In this document: in pieces, positions 1-11,225 of the stretch
How the letters are laid out: the number at the start of each line of letters is the position of its first letter
Position numbering within the stretch: the stretch's first letter is position 1
Assembly: GCF_013376105.1 (NCBI RefSeq)
Contig: NZ_JAAMFM010000009.1
Span: 54,341 to 118,340 of the forward strand
Origin: Arthrobacter wenxiniae
GTDB taxonomy: Bacteria; Actinomycetota; Actinomycetes; Actinomycetales; Micrococcaceae
DNA length: 64,000 nucleotides
Direction: 5' to 3'
Translations under genes and position numbers: made by a program
The notes under the pieces: model-generated
Told to the model about the DNA's origin: nothing
Databases searched by the model: none
Seen by the model: only the letters and a program-made list of their open reading frames with translations

Positions 1-763
1 TGGTGTCTTCCGCCAGCACCACGGCGTTGCGCTCAAACACCTTTTTCAGGGCGATGACGTCATCGCGCAGCCGGGCGGCCTGCTCGTAGTCGAGTTCGGC
101 CACGGCGGCCGCCATGTCCTTCTCCAGCCGTCCGATGAAGCGCTTGGCCTCACCGCCCATGAAGTCGCAGAAGTCCTGGGCCAGCGCCCGGTGGTCCTGT
201 TCACTGATGCGGCCCACGCACGGGGCCGCGCACTTGTCGATGTAGCCGAGCAGGCATGGCCGGCCGCTGCGTTCGGCGCGCCGCAGCACCCCCGGGCTGC
301 AGCTGCGGACGGGGAAGACGCGCAGCAGGGTGTCCATGGTCTCGCGGATGGCCCCGGCCGTGTAGGGGCCGAAGTACTTCGTGTCCTTGCGCCGCTCGCC
401 GCGCATGACCTGCACGCGGGGGTACTTCTCCCCCATGGAGACGGCCAGGTACGGGTAGGACTTGTCGTCGCGGAAGGCGAGGTTGTACCGGGGCGAGAAT
501 TCCTTGATCCACGTGTATTCCAGCTGGAGGGCCTCGAGTTCGCTGCCCACGGTGGTCCACTGGACGCTGGCCGCATGGTGCACCATGGCGTGTGTCTTGG
601 GCAGCAGCCCGGCAGGGTTGGCGAAGTACGAGTTCAGCCGGGACCGCAGGTTTTTCGCCTTGCCGACGTAGATGATGCGCCCGTGTTCGTCCCGGAACCT
701 GTAGACGCCGGGATCGGTGGGGATCTCCCCGGGCCGGGGCCGGTAGCTTGCTGGGTCTGCCAT
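1..763 (-). CDS. uvrC: UvrABC system protein C, N-terminal part (partial at left edge)
   Basis: UvrC is the nuclease of nucleotide excision repair and cuts on both sides of a lesion held by UvrB. The visible 254 codons hold the GIY-YIG nuclease domain, with PGVYRF at about residues 19-24 and [14 protein letters not shown] at about 30-43. Near residue 230 comes a UVR motif ([16 protein letters not shown]), the UvrB-contact helix. The RNase H-like and HhH domains lie beyond the left edge. The ATG at 763 has GGAG about 6 nt upstream and follows the plsC stop by 2 nt, so uvrC is the third gene of a gph-plsC-uvrC operon and is probably translationally coupled. Nothing looks broken in the part seen. 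Confidence 0.96.
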   Translation of the reverse strand, partial: MADPASYRPRPGEIPTDPGVYRFRDEHGRIIYVGKAKNLRSRLNSYFANPAGLLPKTHAMVHHAASVQWTTVGSELEALQLEYTWIKEFSPRYNLAFRDDKSYPYLAVSMGEKYPRVQVMRGERRKDTKYFGPYTAGAIRETMDTLLRVFPVRSCSPGVLRRAERSGRPCLLGYIDKCAAPCVGRISEQDHRALAQDFCDFMGGEAKRFIGRLEKDMAAAVAELDYEQAARLRDDVIALKKVFERNAVVLAEDT

Positions 764-765
764 GG

Positions 766-1434
766 CTACTCCGCGCTGGGGCTTTGGTTGTACTGGGCGC
801 AGCGTTCCTGGCCGGTCAGGGCGGCGATGGCGTCCATGATGGCGTCAGTGACGGCCCGGCGGGCGGGCAGCGAGTGGTCGGGGCCGGTCTTCTCAAAGTG
901 GAGCGGCTTGCCGAAGCGCAGGGTGAAGTGTGCCGCCTTGACAGTATTCCGGCCGGCGGGCTGCAGCTTTTCGGTCCCGGTGATCCCGACCGGGACCACG
1001 GGTGCGCCGGTGGTCAGGGCCAGCCATCCCACGCCGGTGCGTCCGCGGTACAGGATGCCGTCGCGGGAGCGCGTGCCTTCCGGGTAGATGCCCACGCCGT
1101 CGCCGCGGCCCAGGATCTCCAGCAGCGTCTTCAGTGCCTGGACGCTGGCGGCCTGCTCGCCGCGCTCCACCGGGATGGAATGCACGGCCTCGAAAAACTG
1201 CCTCGTGAGGCGGCCCCGCACGCCCTTGCCGGTGAAGTACTCGGCCTTGGCAAAGAACGAGACGGGCCTGGGGGTGAGCGCCTGGACGATGACGGAGTCA
1301 AGGAAGGAGAGGTGGTTCGGCGCCACGATGAACGGTCCGCGCGCGGGGACGTTTTCCAGCCCCTCCACGGTGGGCCGGCACAGTCCGGCGATGGTCGCCC
1401 GGGTCAGGACCCGGGTGAGGTCATACAGTGCCAC
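766..1434 (-). CDS. plsC: 1-acyl-sn-glycerol-3-phosphate acyltransferase (PlsC/LPLAT family)
   Basis: This 222-residue protein would transfer an acyl chain to lysophosphatidic acid to make phosphatidic acid at the inner face of the membrane. It has the LPLAT motif I NHLSFLDS (the HX4D catalytic pair), then the acceptor-site block EGTRS, and PVVPVGITG further on. The length fits the short actinobacterial PlsC type. I chose the GTG at 1434 (MALYDLTRV), because homology to the family begins there, while the open frame runs on upstream as a shadow of gph. The start overlaps the end of gph by 14 nt and the stop lies 2 nt before uvrC, so the three genes form one transcription unit. Acyl specificity cannot be told from the sequence. 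Confidence 0.9.
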   Translation of the reverse strand: MALYDLTRVLTRATIAGLCRPTVEGLENVPARGPFIVAPNHLSFLDSVIVQALTPRPVSFFAKAEYFTGKGVRGRLTRQFFEAVHSIPVERGEQAASVQALKTLLEILGRGDGVGIYPEGTRSRDGILYRGRTGVGWLALTTGAPVVPVGITGTEKLQPAGRNTVKAAHFTLRFGKPLHFEKTGPDHSLPARRAVTDAIMDAIAALTGQERCAQYNQSPSAE

Positions 1435-2167
1435 TGGCGGCCTCCCCGGCGCCGGGGACGGACAGTTCACCGGCCAGTGCCTGCAGCAGCTCGGCCGACG
1501 AATGGACGACGCCGGCGGCCCCCGCCGCCTCCAGCTCGCCGTCGGGGGCGAATCCCCAGGCAACGCCGATGCAGTCCAGGCCGTTGGCACGGGCCCCGTT
1601 GACGTCCTGGTGCCGGTCCCCCACCATGACGGCGCGGTCCGGGCCGGCGAGTCCGACCAGGGCCGAGGAGATGATCTCCGCCTTGCCCGCGCGGTAGCCG
1701 GGGTCCCCCGGCATGAGGGACTCGTCCGTGTGGGAGCCGCGGATGATGTCAAAACAGGCGGCCAGCCCGTGGTGGGCGAGCAGGGTGCGGGCCAGGTGCT
1801 CGGGCTTTTGCGTGGCGACGGCCAGCTTGACGCCGCGGGTGCGCAGCTCGCCCAGCAGTTCCTTCATGCCGGGGTAGACCACGGACATGGCCATGCCCCG
1901 GTCGGCGTACCAGCTGCGGTACTCGGCAATCACCGTCGGCACCAGGGCCTCCGGCACCCCGACAATGCCGACCAGGCCGTCGGCCAGCTTGGGACCCACC
2001 ATGCGGTCGAGGACCGCGGGCTCCGGGACGGGCAGGTCCATGGCGCGCAGGGCATGCGCGATGCCGCCGGTGATGCCGCCGGCCGGGTCGACGAGGGTGC
2101 CGTCCAGGTCGAAGAGGACGGCGGGGATGGGGCCGGCGTCAACAACGGCGGCTTCGGCTATAGTCAC
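1421..2167 (-). CDS. HAD-superfamily hydrolase, phosphoglycolate phosphatase-like
   Basis: This 248-residue Cof/Gph-type haloacid dehalogenase fold hydrolase probably removes phosphate from a small metabolite. HAD motif I is LFDLDGTLVD (about residues 18-27), where the first Asp is the nucleophile. Motif II is the Thr of VATQKPE, a Lys follows in YRAGKAE, and motif IV is MVGDRHQD. The cap between motifs I and II is the helical C1 type of Gph and PPase proteins. The start is GTG at 2167 with AGGG a few bases upstream. It is the first gene of the gph-plsC-uvrC operon and lies just behind the uvrA terminator. Phosphoglycolate is only one possible substrate; pyrophosphate or a sugar phosphate is equally possible. 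Confidence 0.85.
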   Translation of the reverse strand: MTIAEAAVVDAGPIPAVLFDLDGTLVDPAGGITGGIAHALRAMDLPVPEPAVLDRMVGPKLADGLVGIVGVPEALVPTVIAEYRSWYADRGMAMSVVYPGMKELLGELRTRGVKLAVATQKPEHLARTLLAHHGLAACFDIIRGSHTDESLMPGDPGYRAGKAEIISSALVGLAGPDRAVMVGDRHQDVNGARANGLDCIGVAWGFAPDGELEAAGAAGVVHSSAELLQALAGELSVPGAGEAASGTV

Positions 2168-2192
2168 GACCCTAGTTTCTCATGAGCCCTGC

Positions 2193-2236
2193 GGCCCGCC
2201 GGGCACATATGCCCCTGCCGGCATGCACGGCGGGCC
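2193..2236 (-). terminator. Probable terminator hairpin downstream of uvrA
   Basis: A perfect 9-bp inverted repeat (GGCCCGCCG at 2193-2201 and CGGCGGGCC at 2228-2236) encloses a second small stem, GGGCA-CATA-TGCCC. It lies 20 nt after the uvrA stop and before the gph start, so it probably ends most uvrA transcripts. There is no clear U run, which is common for terminators in high-GC actinobacteria. Confidence 0.55.
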
Positions 2237-2255
2237 GTGCGGTATTTTCGCGCAC

Positions 2256-5141
<2,886 letters not shown>

Positions 5142-5243
5142 TGTTTCCTTCGCTTTTCCGTCCGGCGTCCTGGGGCTCCGGCACTCATTCCGGCCCAGTT
5201 TTCCGGCAGGCGCGGACGCGGTGCGCACGTCGCACCACCCTAT

Positions 5244-5272
5244 AGTATAGTCGAATCTTCGTTCGAACAACG
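5244..5272 (-). promoter_or_regulatory. SOS-regulated uvrA promoter with LexA box
   Basis: TCGAATCTTCGTTCGA at 5251-5266 matches the actinobacterial LexA consensus TCGAAC-N4-GTTCGA at 11 of 12 half-site positions. Immediately downstream on the minus strand is a -10-like TATACT (5244-5249). A weak -35 (CGTTGT, 5267-5272) would lie 17 nt further upstream, so the box fills the spacer, which is the classic place for repression. The uvrA ATG lies about 100 nt downstream. The box match is direct; LexA control is inferred from family knowledge. Confidence 0.82.
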
Positions 5273-5319
5273 CCTCTCGAACACCATTTTCGAACGGCAC
5301 TCCGGGCGCCGCGCCCGGT

Positions 5320-5712
5320 CTAGCGCACGGTGCCGCGTTCCAGCGCGGCGGAGACAATTGCCAGCGCCTTGGGCCCGGGAATGCCCAGTGCGCGCACGAC
5401 GGCGGCATAGGACTCCGCGGCCTCGGCCACCTGGGCGCCGATCACGTCCCCGCCGGAGGCGACGGCCGTGCCGCTGCGCCCCGCGGTGACGACGATCCCG
5501 GCCTGCTCGAGCTCGCGGTAGGACCGTGCCACGGTGTTGGCCGCGACACCCAGGGACGCGGCCAGCGACCGCACGGGGGGAAGCTTCGCGCCGACGGCCA
5601 GCCCGCCGGAGGCCGCAAGGTCCAGGATGCGCAGCCGGATTTGCTCGAACGGCGGCACCGAGGAGCCGGTGTCCAGGGCCCACCTGCGCACTATCACGTC
5701 CATGGCGTTCAC
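5320..5712 (-). CDS. GntR-family transcriptional regulator, YtrA-like
   Basis: This short (130 residue) GntR regulator has an N-terminal winged helix ([17 protein letters not shown], then [26 protein letters not shown], the helix-turn-helix at about residues 22-72). Its C-terminal part of about 40 residues is too small for a FadR or HutC ligand domain. That layout is typical of the YtrA subfamily, whose members sit in operons with ABC exporters. Its GTG start overlaps the stop of the upstream ABC gene in a GTGA junction. It probably represses its own operon; the effector is not predictable. An alternative start is the ATG at 5703. Confidence 0.85.
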   Translation of the reverse strand: MNAMDVIVRRWALDTGSSVPPFEQIRLRILDLAASGGLAVGAKLPPVRSLAASLGVAANTVARSYRELEQAGIVVTAGRSGTAVASGGDVIGAQVAEAAESYAAVVRALGIPGPKALAIVSAALERGTVR

Positions 5713-7640
5713 GCCGTGCCCACTTCCTCCACCAACGGGTCGCCGAATTGGCTCATGTAGAGATCGTAGTAGAACGAGTGCTGATCAAGCAGTTCGCCGT
5801 GCGTGCCCTGCTCGATGATCCGGCCGTCGTCCATGACCAGGATCAGGTCGGCGTCGCGGATCGTGGAGAGGCGGTGGGCAATGACAAAGCTGGTCCGGTC
5901 CTTGCGCAGGCGGTTCATCGCCTGGCGGATCAGGACCTCGGTGCGGGTGTCCACGGAGCTCGTCGCCTCGTCCAGGATCAGGATGCCGGGGTTGGCGATC
6001 CAGGCCCGGGCAATGGTCACCAACTGCCGCTGGCCCTGGCTCAGCCCGCCGCCGTCGTCCGTCAGGACAGTGTCGTAGCCCTCGGGCAGGGAACGCACAA
6101 AGTGGTCCACGTGGGTGGCCTCGGCCGCCCCAATGATTTCCGCCTCCGTGGCGTCCAGCTTGCCGTAGGCCAGGTTGTCCCTGATGGTCCCGCCAAAGAG
6201 CCACGCGTCCTGAAGCACCATGCCGAACTTGCGCCGCAGCTCGTCCCGGGTGAGCTCGGCCGTGTTGACGCCGTCGATGCTGATCCGGCCGGAGTCGATC
6301 TCGTAGAAGCGCATGAGCAGGTTGACCAGGGTGGTCTTGCCGGCGCCCGTGGGGCCGACGATTGCCACCGTCTGCCCCGGCTCGGCGACCAGGGACAACT
6401 CCCGGATGAGGGGCTCGTCCGGTTTGTAGCTGAAGTTGACGTGGTCGAAGACCACCCGGCCCCTGACCACGGGCAGCGTGGCGGCCGGCTGGTGGTCGGG
6501 TTTCTGCTCCGGCGCGTCAATGAGTTCAAACACGCGTTCGGCGGAGGCCACGCCGGACTGCAGGAGGTTGATCATGCTGCCGATCTGGGCCATGGGCTGG
6601 CTGAACTGCCGGGAGTACTGGATGAAGGCCTGGACGCTGCCGATCGTGAGGATGCCCGAGGCAACCTGGATTCCGCCGAGCACGGCCACCACCACATAGT
6701 TCAGGTTGGAGACAAAGTTCATGCTGGGCATGATGATGCCGGAAATGAACTGGGCCCTGGCGCTGGATTCGTAGAGTTCGTCGTTGGAGGCCCGGAACTT
6801 TTCAATGGCTTCGTCCTGCCGCCCGAAGGCCTTGACGATCTCGTGCCCCGTGAACATTTCCTCCACGTGTCCGTTGAGGTCGCCGGTGGACTTCCACTGC
6901 ACCATGAACTGCACGCGGGAACGCTTGGCGATCACCACCGTGATGCCGGCGATGATGGGCACGGTGAGCAGCGAGATGCCGGCCAGCAGCGGGGAGATGG
7001 AGAACATCATGGCCAGCACGCCCACCACTGTCATGGCGGCGATGAGCAGCTGCGTCAGGGTCTGGTTGAGCGTCTGGGAAAAGTTGTCGATGTCATTCGT
7101 GACGCGGGAAAGCACGTCGCCGCGGGATTCCTGCTGGAAGTGGGACATGGGCAGGCGGTCCAGCTTCTCCTCGATCTGCCACCGCAGGCGGTACATGGCC
7201 CGCTGGACAATGCCCGTGGTGATGTAGCCCTGGGACCAGTTGAAGAAGAAGGCCGCAATGTAGAGGGCCAGGACGATCGCCAGCACGGCGGCCAGGGCGT
7301 TCATGTCCATTCCCTGGCCCGGCACCACGTTCATGCCCGAGAGCATGTCCGCCAGCTGTCCCTGCCCGGCGGCACGCAGCGCCGCCACGGCCTGGTCCTT
7401 GGTGGTGCCGGCCGGGAAGCGGTCCAGCATCTGGCCCACCACGCCGTTGAAAATGATGTCGGTCGCGTGGCCCAGCACTTTCGGCGCCACCACGGACAGG
7501 CCCACGGACACGGCGGCGAGCACCACCACGGAGACCATCCGCAGCCGGTCCACGGCCAGCAGGCGCAGGATGCGCTTGAGGCTCGGGCCGAAGGCCATGG
7601 GCTTTTGCGGCGGCCTGCCGCCGCCCCTCATCATGCTCAT
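5709..7640 (-). CDS. ABC multidrug exporter half, TMD-NBD, canonical ATPase subunit
   Basis: This 643-residue half transporter has six predicted membrane helices followed by an ABC domain. Walker A is GPTGAGKTTLVN, the signature is LSQGQRQL and Walker B is ILILDEATSSVD, with the catalytic Glu present and an H-loop (VIAHRLST). The signature reads LSQGQ instead of LSGGQ, a change often seen in one partner of heterodimeric exporters. It overlaps the upstream half transporter (7637-9379) by an ATGA junction, so both chains are made together. With the degenerate partner it should form an LmrCD/BmrCD/TM287-288-like heterodimer exporting drugs or lipids. The regulator gene follows with another 4-nt overlap. 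Confidence 0.92.
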   Translation of the reverse strand: MSMMRGGGRPPQKPMAFGPSLKRILRLLAVDRLRMVSVVVLAAVSVGLSVVAPKVLGHATDIIFNGVVGQMLDRFPAGTTKDQAVAALRAAGQGQLADMLSGMNVVPGQGMDMNALAAVLAIVLALYIAAFFFNWSQGYITTGIVQRAMYRLRWQIEEKLDRLPMSHFQQESRGDVLSRVTNDIDNFSQTLNQTLTQLLIAAMTVVGVLAMMFSISPLLAGISLLTVPIIAGITVVIAKRSRVQFMVQWKSTGDLNGHVEEMFTGHEIVKAFGRQDEAIEKFRASNDELYESSARAQFISGIIMPSMNFVSNLNYVVVAVLGGIQVASGILTIGSVQAFIQYSRQFSQPMAQIGSMINLLQSGVASAERVFELIDAPEQKPDHQPAATLPVVRGRVVFDHVNFSYKPDEPLIRELSLVAEPGQTVAIVGPTGAGKTTLVNLLMRFYEIDSGRISIDGVNTAELTRDELRRKFGMVLQDAWLFGGTIRDNLAYGKLDATEAEIIGAAEATHVDHFVRSLPEGYDTVLTDDGGGLSQGQRQLVTIARAWIANPGILILDEATSSVDTRTEVLIRQAMNRLRKDRTSFVIAHRLSTIRDADLILVMDDGRIIEQGTHGELLDQHSFYYDLYMSQFGDPLVEEVGTA

Positions 7641-9379
7641 GCCGCGGTCTCCCTGTCCTCGTCCGTCAGCTGCGAGGTGACAATTTCCTGGTAGGTGGGG
7701 CAGCTTTCCAGCAGTTCCTCATGCGTGCCCTGACCCACCAGCCTCCCTTCGTCCAGCACCAGGATGTTGTCCGCGTGGCGGATGGTGCCCACGCGCTGGG
7801 CCACCACCAGCACGGCCGCATTCGCGGTGACCGGCTTGAGGGCGGCGCGCAGCCTGGCGTCGGTGGCGTAGTCCAGGGCGGAGAAGCTGTCGTCAAACAG
7901 GTACAGGGACGGATTGCTGACCACGGCCCGGGCAATGCACAGGCGCTGGCGCTGGCCCCCGGAGACGTTGGCGCCGCCCTGTTCAATCGTGGCGTCCAGG
8001 CCGCCGGGCATGTCGCGGACAAAGTCCGCCGCCTGGGCCACCCCGAGGGCGGCCCACAGCTCGTCTTCGGTGGCGTCCGGCCTGCCCATGCGCAGGTTGG
8101 TCGCCACGGTGCCGCTGAACAGGTACGCCTTTTGCGGGACCAGCCCGATCGCGCTGCGCAGCGACTGCAGCGTCACCGCGCGGATGTCGTGCCCGCCCAG
8201 GGCAATGCTGCCGCCGGTGGCGTCGAGCAGCCTGGGTATGAGGTTCACGAGGGTCGACTTGCCGCTGCCCGTGGAGCCGATGACCGCCGTCGTGGTTCCG
8301 GGTGTGGCGTCAAAGCTGATGCCGGAGAGCACGGGGTCCTGGGCGCCGGGGTACTTGAACGCGGCGTCTCGGACGGAGAGCCGGCCGTCCAGCCGGGCCA
8401 CGGCGAGCGACTCCGGGGTGTCCGCCACGGAGGGTTCCGTGTCCAGGACCTCCTGGATGCGTTCGGCGCTGACGGCGGCGCGGGGGATCATCATGAACAT
8501 GAACATGGCCATCATGACCGACATCAGGATCTGCATGATGTAGCTCAGGAACGCGGTCAGGGCGCCGATCTGCATGTTGCCGCCGGCTATGCGCTGCCCG
8601 CCGAACCAGAGCACGCCGACGCTGGTGAGGTTGACCACGAAGAAGATGGTGGGGAACATGAGGGAGAGCAGCCGGCCGGCACGCAGCTGCGACGCCGTCA
8701 GGGCGCCGTTGGCGGTGTCGAAGCGTTCGGCCTCGTAGTCCCTGCGCACAAAGGCGCGGATGACGCTGATGCCGGTGATCTGCTCGCGCAGCACGCCGTT
8801 GATGTCATCGAGCTGGTGCTGGACCTTGCGGAAGGTGGGGACCAGGATGCGCACAATCAGGCCGATGGCCACCACGAGCACGGGCAGGATGACCAGCAGG
8901 AGCCCGGAGAGCGGCACGTCCTGCCGCATGGCCAGGATGATTCCGCCGATGCACATGATGGGCGCGGCGACCATGAGGGTGAAGGACATCAGCGTCAGCA
9001 TCTGCACCTGCTGGACGTCATTGGTGGTGCGGGTGATCAGCGATGGCGCGCCGATGATTCCCACCTCCTGGGCCGAAAATGTCTCGACCTTGTTGAACAG
9101 GTCCCGGCGCACCTGCCGGCCCACGCCCATGGCCAGGCGGGCGCTGAGGAACGTTGCCACAATGGCGCAGACGACCTGCCCGGCGGTGATCAGCAGCATC
9201 CAGCCGCCCAGGTTGAAGATGAGGCCGATGTCACCCTTGACCACGCCGTCGTCGATGATGTCCGCGTTGAGGGTGGGCAGGTACAGGGTGGCCAGGGTCG
9301 AGAGGAACTGCAGCACCACTATGGAAATGAGTGGAACCTTGTGCGGGGCCAGGTTGCGCCCGATCAAGCGGAACAGCAC
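7637..9379 (-). CDS. ABC multidrug exporter half, TMD-NBD, degenerate ATPase subunit
   Basis: This 580-residue partner of the downstream half transporter has six membrane helices, then an ABC domain with Walker [13 protein letters not shown] and signature VSGGQRQRLCIARA. Its Walker B reads LYLFDDSFSALD, so the residue after the Walker B Asp is Asp where the catalytic Glu is expected, and the switch-region His is replaced (VVAQRVGT). This is the usual signature of the degenerate chain of heterodimeric ABC exporters. The GTG start at 9379 has a strong AGGAGG 5 nt upstream. It is the first gene of the operon, and a GC hairpin lies in its leader (9395-9411). Substrate unknown. Confidence 0.92.
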   Translation of the reverse strand: MLFRLIGRNLAPHKVPLISIVVLQFLSTLATLYLPTLNADIIDDGVVKGDIGLIFNLGGWMLLITAGQVVCAIVATFLSARLAMGVGRQVRRDLFNKVETFSAQEVGIIGAPSLITRTTNDVQQVQMLTLMSFTLMVAAPIMCIGGIILAMRQDVPLSGLLLVILPVLVVAIGLIVRILVPTFRKVQHQLDDINGVLREQITGISVIRAFVRRDYEAERFDTANGALTASQLRAGRLLSLMFPTIFFVVNLTSVGVLWFGGQRIAGGNMQIGALTAFLSYIMQILMSVMMAMFMFMMIPRAAVSAERIQEVLDTEPSVADTPESLAVARLDGRLSVRDAAFKYPGAQDPVLSGISFDATPGTTTAVIGSTGSGKSTLVNLIPRLLDATGGSIALGGHDIRAVTLQSLRSAIGLVPQKAYLFSGTVATNLRMGRPDATEDELWAALGVAQAADFVRDMPGGLDATIEQGGANVSGGQRQRLCIARAVVSNPSLYLFDDSFSALDYATDARLRAALKPVTANAAVLVVAQRVGTIRHADNILVLDEGRLVGQGTHEELLESCPTYQEIVTSQLTDEDRETAA

Positions 9380-9485
9380 GGATCCTCCTCATGGCGCCCG
9401 GTCGGGGCGCATTGACTCATTCAGCTAACAAGCTACTCCCCCGGCTTGTGCCTTGTCTGCCCAGTTTTCTCTGGGCATATTTTCC

Positions 9486-9622
9486 GTGGGAGGGCGTGGT
9501 TGGGCCCACGCGCCCGAGGGGCCCCGGCTGACGCGCCAGCGTTGGCGTGGGAGGGTGTGGTTGGGCCCACGCGCCCGAGGGGCCCCGGCTGACGCGCCAG
9601 CGTTAGCCGGGGAGGGCGTGGG
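9486..9622. repeat. 61-bp tandem repeat, two full copies plus a fragment, hairpin-forming
   Basis: Copies at 9486-9546 and 9547-9607 differ at only two positions; about 14 nt of a third copy (gggagggcgtggg) follow to 9622. Each unit holds a small GCGTGG/CCACGC hairpin. In the second copy CCCCGGCT (9583-9590) pairs perfectly with AGCCGGGG (9605-9612), and the inner GACGC/GCGTT arms extend it to 13 bp around a GCCA loop. The array lies between the end of the LmbE gene and the leader of the ABC operon, so it may serve as a terminator. It looks like a REP-type intergenic repeat. Confidence 0.8.
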
Positions 9623-9624
9623 GA

Positions 9625-10323
9625 CTAGCCGTAGAGTTCGAACCTCACCTGGCCCCCTGCCGTCACCATCCCCACCTGCCGGCGGGCCTGGGACTCCACC
9701 GGGTCCGTGCCGAGCGCCTTGAGGTATTCTGCGTGCTCGGCCAGGGATGCCACGGCGCGTTCAATGCTGCGTTCGCTGACCGGCTGGGCATGGGTGGGGT
9801 GGGGCGAACTGATGGCCACGCGGCGCACCTTGTGCCGTGCCAGTCCCTCCTCGAGCAGTTCCGGGAAGATCCACTCGTTGTCCGCATCGGAGACGGCGTC
9901 GAGCACGCTGCGGCCCACGGCGCGGTGGTCGGCGCTGTTCCAGCGGCCCGGGCCCCATTCGTCCCGGTGGTTCAGGGTGAGCACCAGATCCGGCCGCACC
10001 TGGCGGATGCGCCCGGCAATCTCGCGGCGCAGCTGCAGGCCCTCCTGGACGCGGCCGTCCGGGTGGTCCAGGAACGCCAGGCTGGCGACGCCCACCCGGA
10101 GGCACGCGTCCTGCTGCTCCCGCATGCGCAAGGGACCCGACTGTTGCGGCGGCAGGCCCGCAATGCCCGCCTCGCCGCGGGTGGCCAGCAGGTAGTGGAC
10201 CTCCCTGCCGCCCTCCGTCCACTCCGCCACCGCCGCGGCCATGCCGTACTCGGGGTCGTCGGGGTGGGCAACAATGACCAGGGCGGTCTGCCAGTCCAGG
10301 GGAAATGCTTCCAGCTCAGCCAT
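9625..10323 (-). CDS. PIG-L/LmbE family deacetylase
   Basis: This 232-residue zinc-dependent N-deacetylase has the family motif AHPDDPEYG at about residues 19-27 (His and Asp bind zinc, and the next Asp acts as base). A later His is in HRDEWGPGRWNSADHRAVG, where DHR gives the third zinc ligand. Relatives deacetylate GlcNAc-linked small molecules such as mycothiol and bacillithiol precursors or glycopeptide side chains. This one is shorter than MshB, and no other mycothiol gene is nearby, so the substrate is open. The ATG at 10323 has AAAGG 10 nt upstream. It follows the methyltransferase gene by 29 nt and is probably cotranscribed with it. Confidence 0.85.
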   Translation of the reverse strand: MAELEAFPLDWQTALVIVAHPDDPEYGMAAAVAEWTEGGREVHYLLATRGEAGIAGLPPQQSGPLRMREQQDACLRVGVASLAFLDHPDGRVQEGLQLRREIAGRIRQVRPDLVLTLNHRDEWGPGRWNSADHRAVGRSVLDAVSDADNEWIFPELLEEGLARHKVRRVAISSPHPTHAQPVSERSIERAVASLAEHAEYLKALGTDPVESQARRQVGMVTAGGQVRFELYG

Positions 10324-10352
10324 GTGACGTGCCTTTCATCCGTGCGTGAATT

Positions 10353-11168
10353 TCATTGCTTCTGCCCCACCATGAAAATCCGGCGGAAGGGGTAGACGGT
10401 GCCAAACTCCCCCGCAGGGTAGGCCTCGTCCAGGAGCGCCGAATACTCCGCCTCAAACGCGCCCCCATCCCGCTCGCCGAGGGCCTGCAGCACGGGGCGG
10501 AGCCCGGTCCCGCGCACCCAGTCCAGCACGGGGTGCTCCCCGGGGAGCAGCTGGCTGTAGGTGGTTTCCCACACATCGGCCCGGGCTCCGCCGCGCAGGA
10601 GCAGCTCGTGGTACTGCCCCGGTTCCCATACCGTGTCCTGGTGCCGCAGGACGCCGGCCAGCTGCTTTCGCCAGCGTGGGGATCCGGCCACCTCGCGCAT
10701 GAGCGTGTGCGAGGGCGCGTCAAAGTTTCCCGGCACCTGCACACCCAGCCAGGCACCTGGCTCCAGGACGCCCAGCCACCCGGACAAGAGCTTCTGGTGG
10801 CCCGGAACCCACTGCAGGGTGGCGTTGGAGACCACCACGTCGGTCTCCCGCCCGGGAGCCCAATTCGCAATGTCGGCGAGCCCAAAGGCGAGGTTTGCCG
10901 GGAGTCGCGGACCGGCGTCGTCCGCGGATCCGCCCGCGCGCTGGGCCGCCGCGACCATCTCCGGGGAGCTGTCCAGGCCCCGCACCCGCGCGCCGGGCCA
11001 GCGCCGGGCCAGGGTGGCTGTCAGGTTCCCCGGACCGCAGCCAAGATCCACCACGCCCCGTGGCGCGGGGGCGGTGATGCGGGCCGTGAGGTCGAAGAAG
11101 GGCCGGTTGCGGAAGTCGCCGAATTCCACGTATTTGGCCGGGTCCCAGGCCAGCTGCTTTGTTCCCAT
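10353..11168 (-). CDS. Trans-aconitate 2-methyltransferase-like SAM methyltransferase
   Basis: This 271-residue class I methyltransferase has its SAM-binding motif I at VVDLGCGPGNLT (about residues 40-51), the acidic end of beta 2 at RGLDSSPEM, and NATLQWVPGH as motif IV/V. The N-terminal W-D-P-x-x-Y pattern (AWDPAKYVEFGDFRNRPFFDL) and the overall length match Tam, which methylates trans-aconitate, an inhibitor of aconitase. The start is ATG at 11168. The reading frame stays open for another 2.7 kb upstream, but that is antisense to the helicase gene and is rejected. It is probably cotranscribed with the LmbE gene. A different acid substrate is possible. Confidence 0.85.
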   Translation of the reverse strand: MGTKQLAWDPAKYVEFGDFRNRPFFDLTARITAPAPRGVVDLGCGPGNLTATLARRWPGARVRGLDSSPEMVAAAQRAGGSADDAGPRLPANLAFGLADIANWAPGRETDVVVSNATLQWVPGHQKLLSGWLGVLEPGAWLGVQVPGNFDAPSHTLMREVAGSPRWRKQLAGVLRHQDTVWEPGQYHELLLRGGARADVWETTYSQLLPGEHPVLDWVRGTGLRPVLQALGERDGGAFEAEYSALLDEAYPAGEFGTVYPFRRIFMVGQKQ

Positions 11169-11225
11169 GGCGTTATCCTGCCACAGCCGTTCCCCTGGCT
11201 GCGGCGCCCGTAGACTGGGGGGACC

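Noticed and set aside
5277..5293. Second LexA box
   Set aside because: The half-sites TCGAAC and TTTCGA are 5 nt apart instead of 4, so the spacing does not fit the consensus.
5142..5408. Upstream extension of uvrA by 89 codons
   Set aside because: It crosses the SOS box and promoter, is not family-like, and the ATG at 5141 has a proper ribosome binding site.
9486..9607. CRISPR array or tRNA cluster
   Set aside because: Only two near-identical units without spacers; no tRNA fold was seen.
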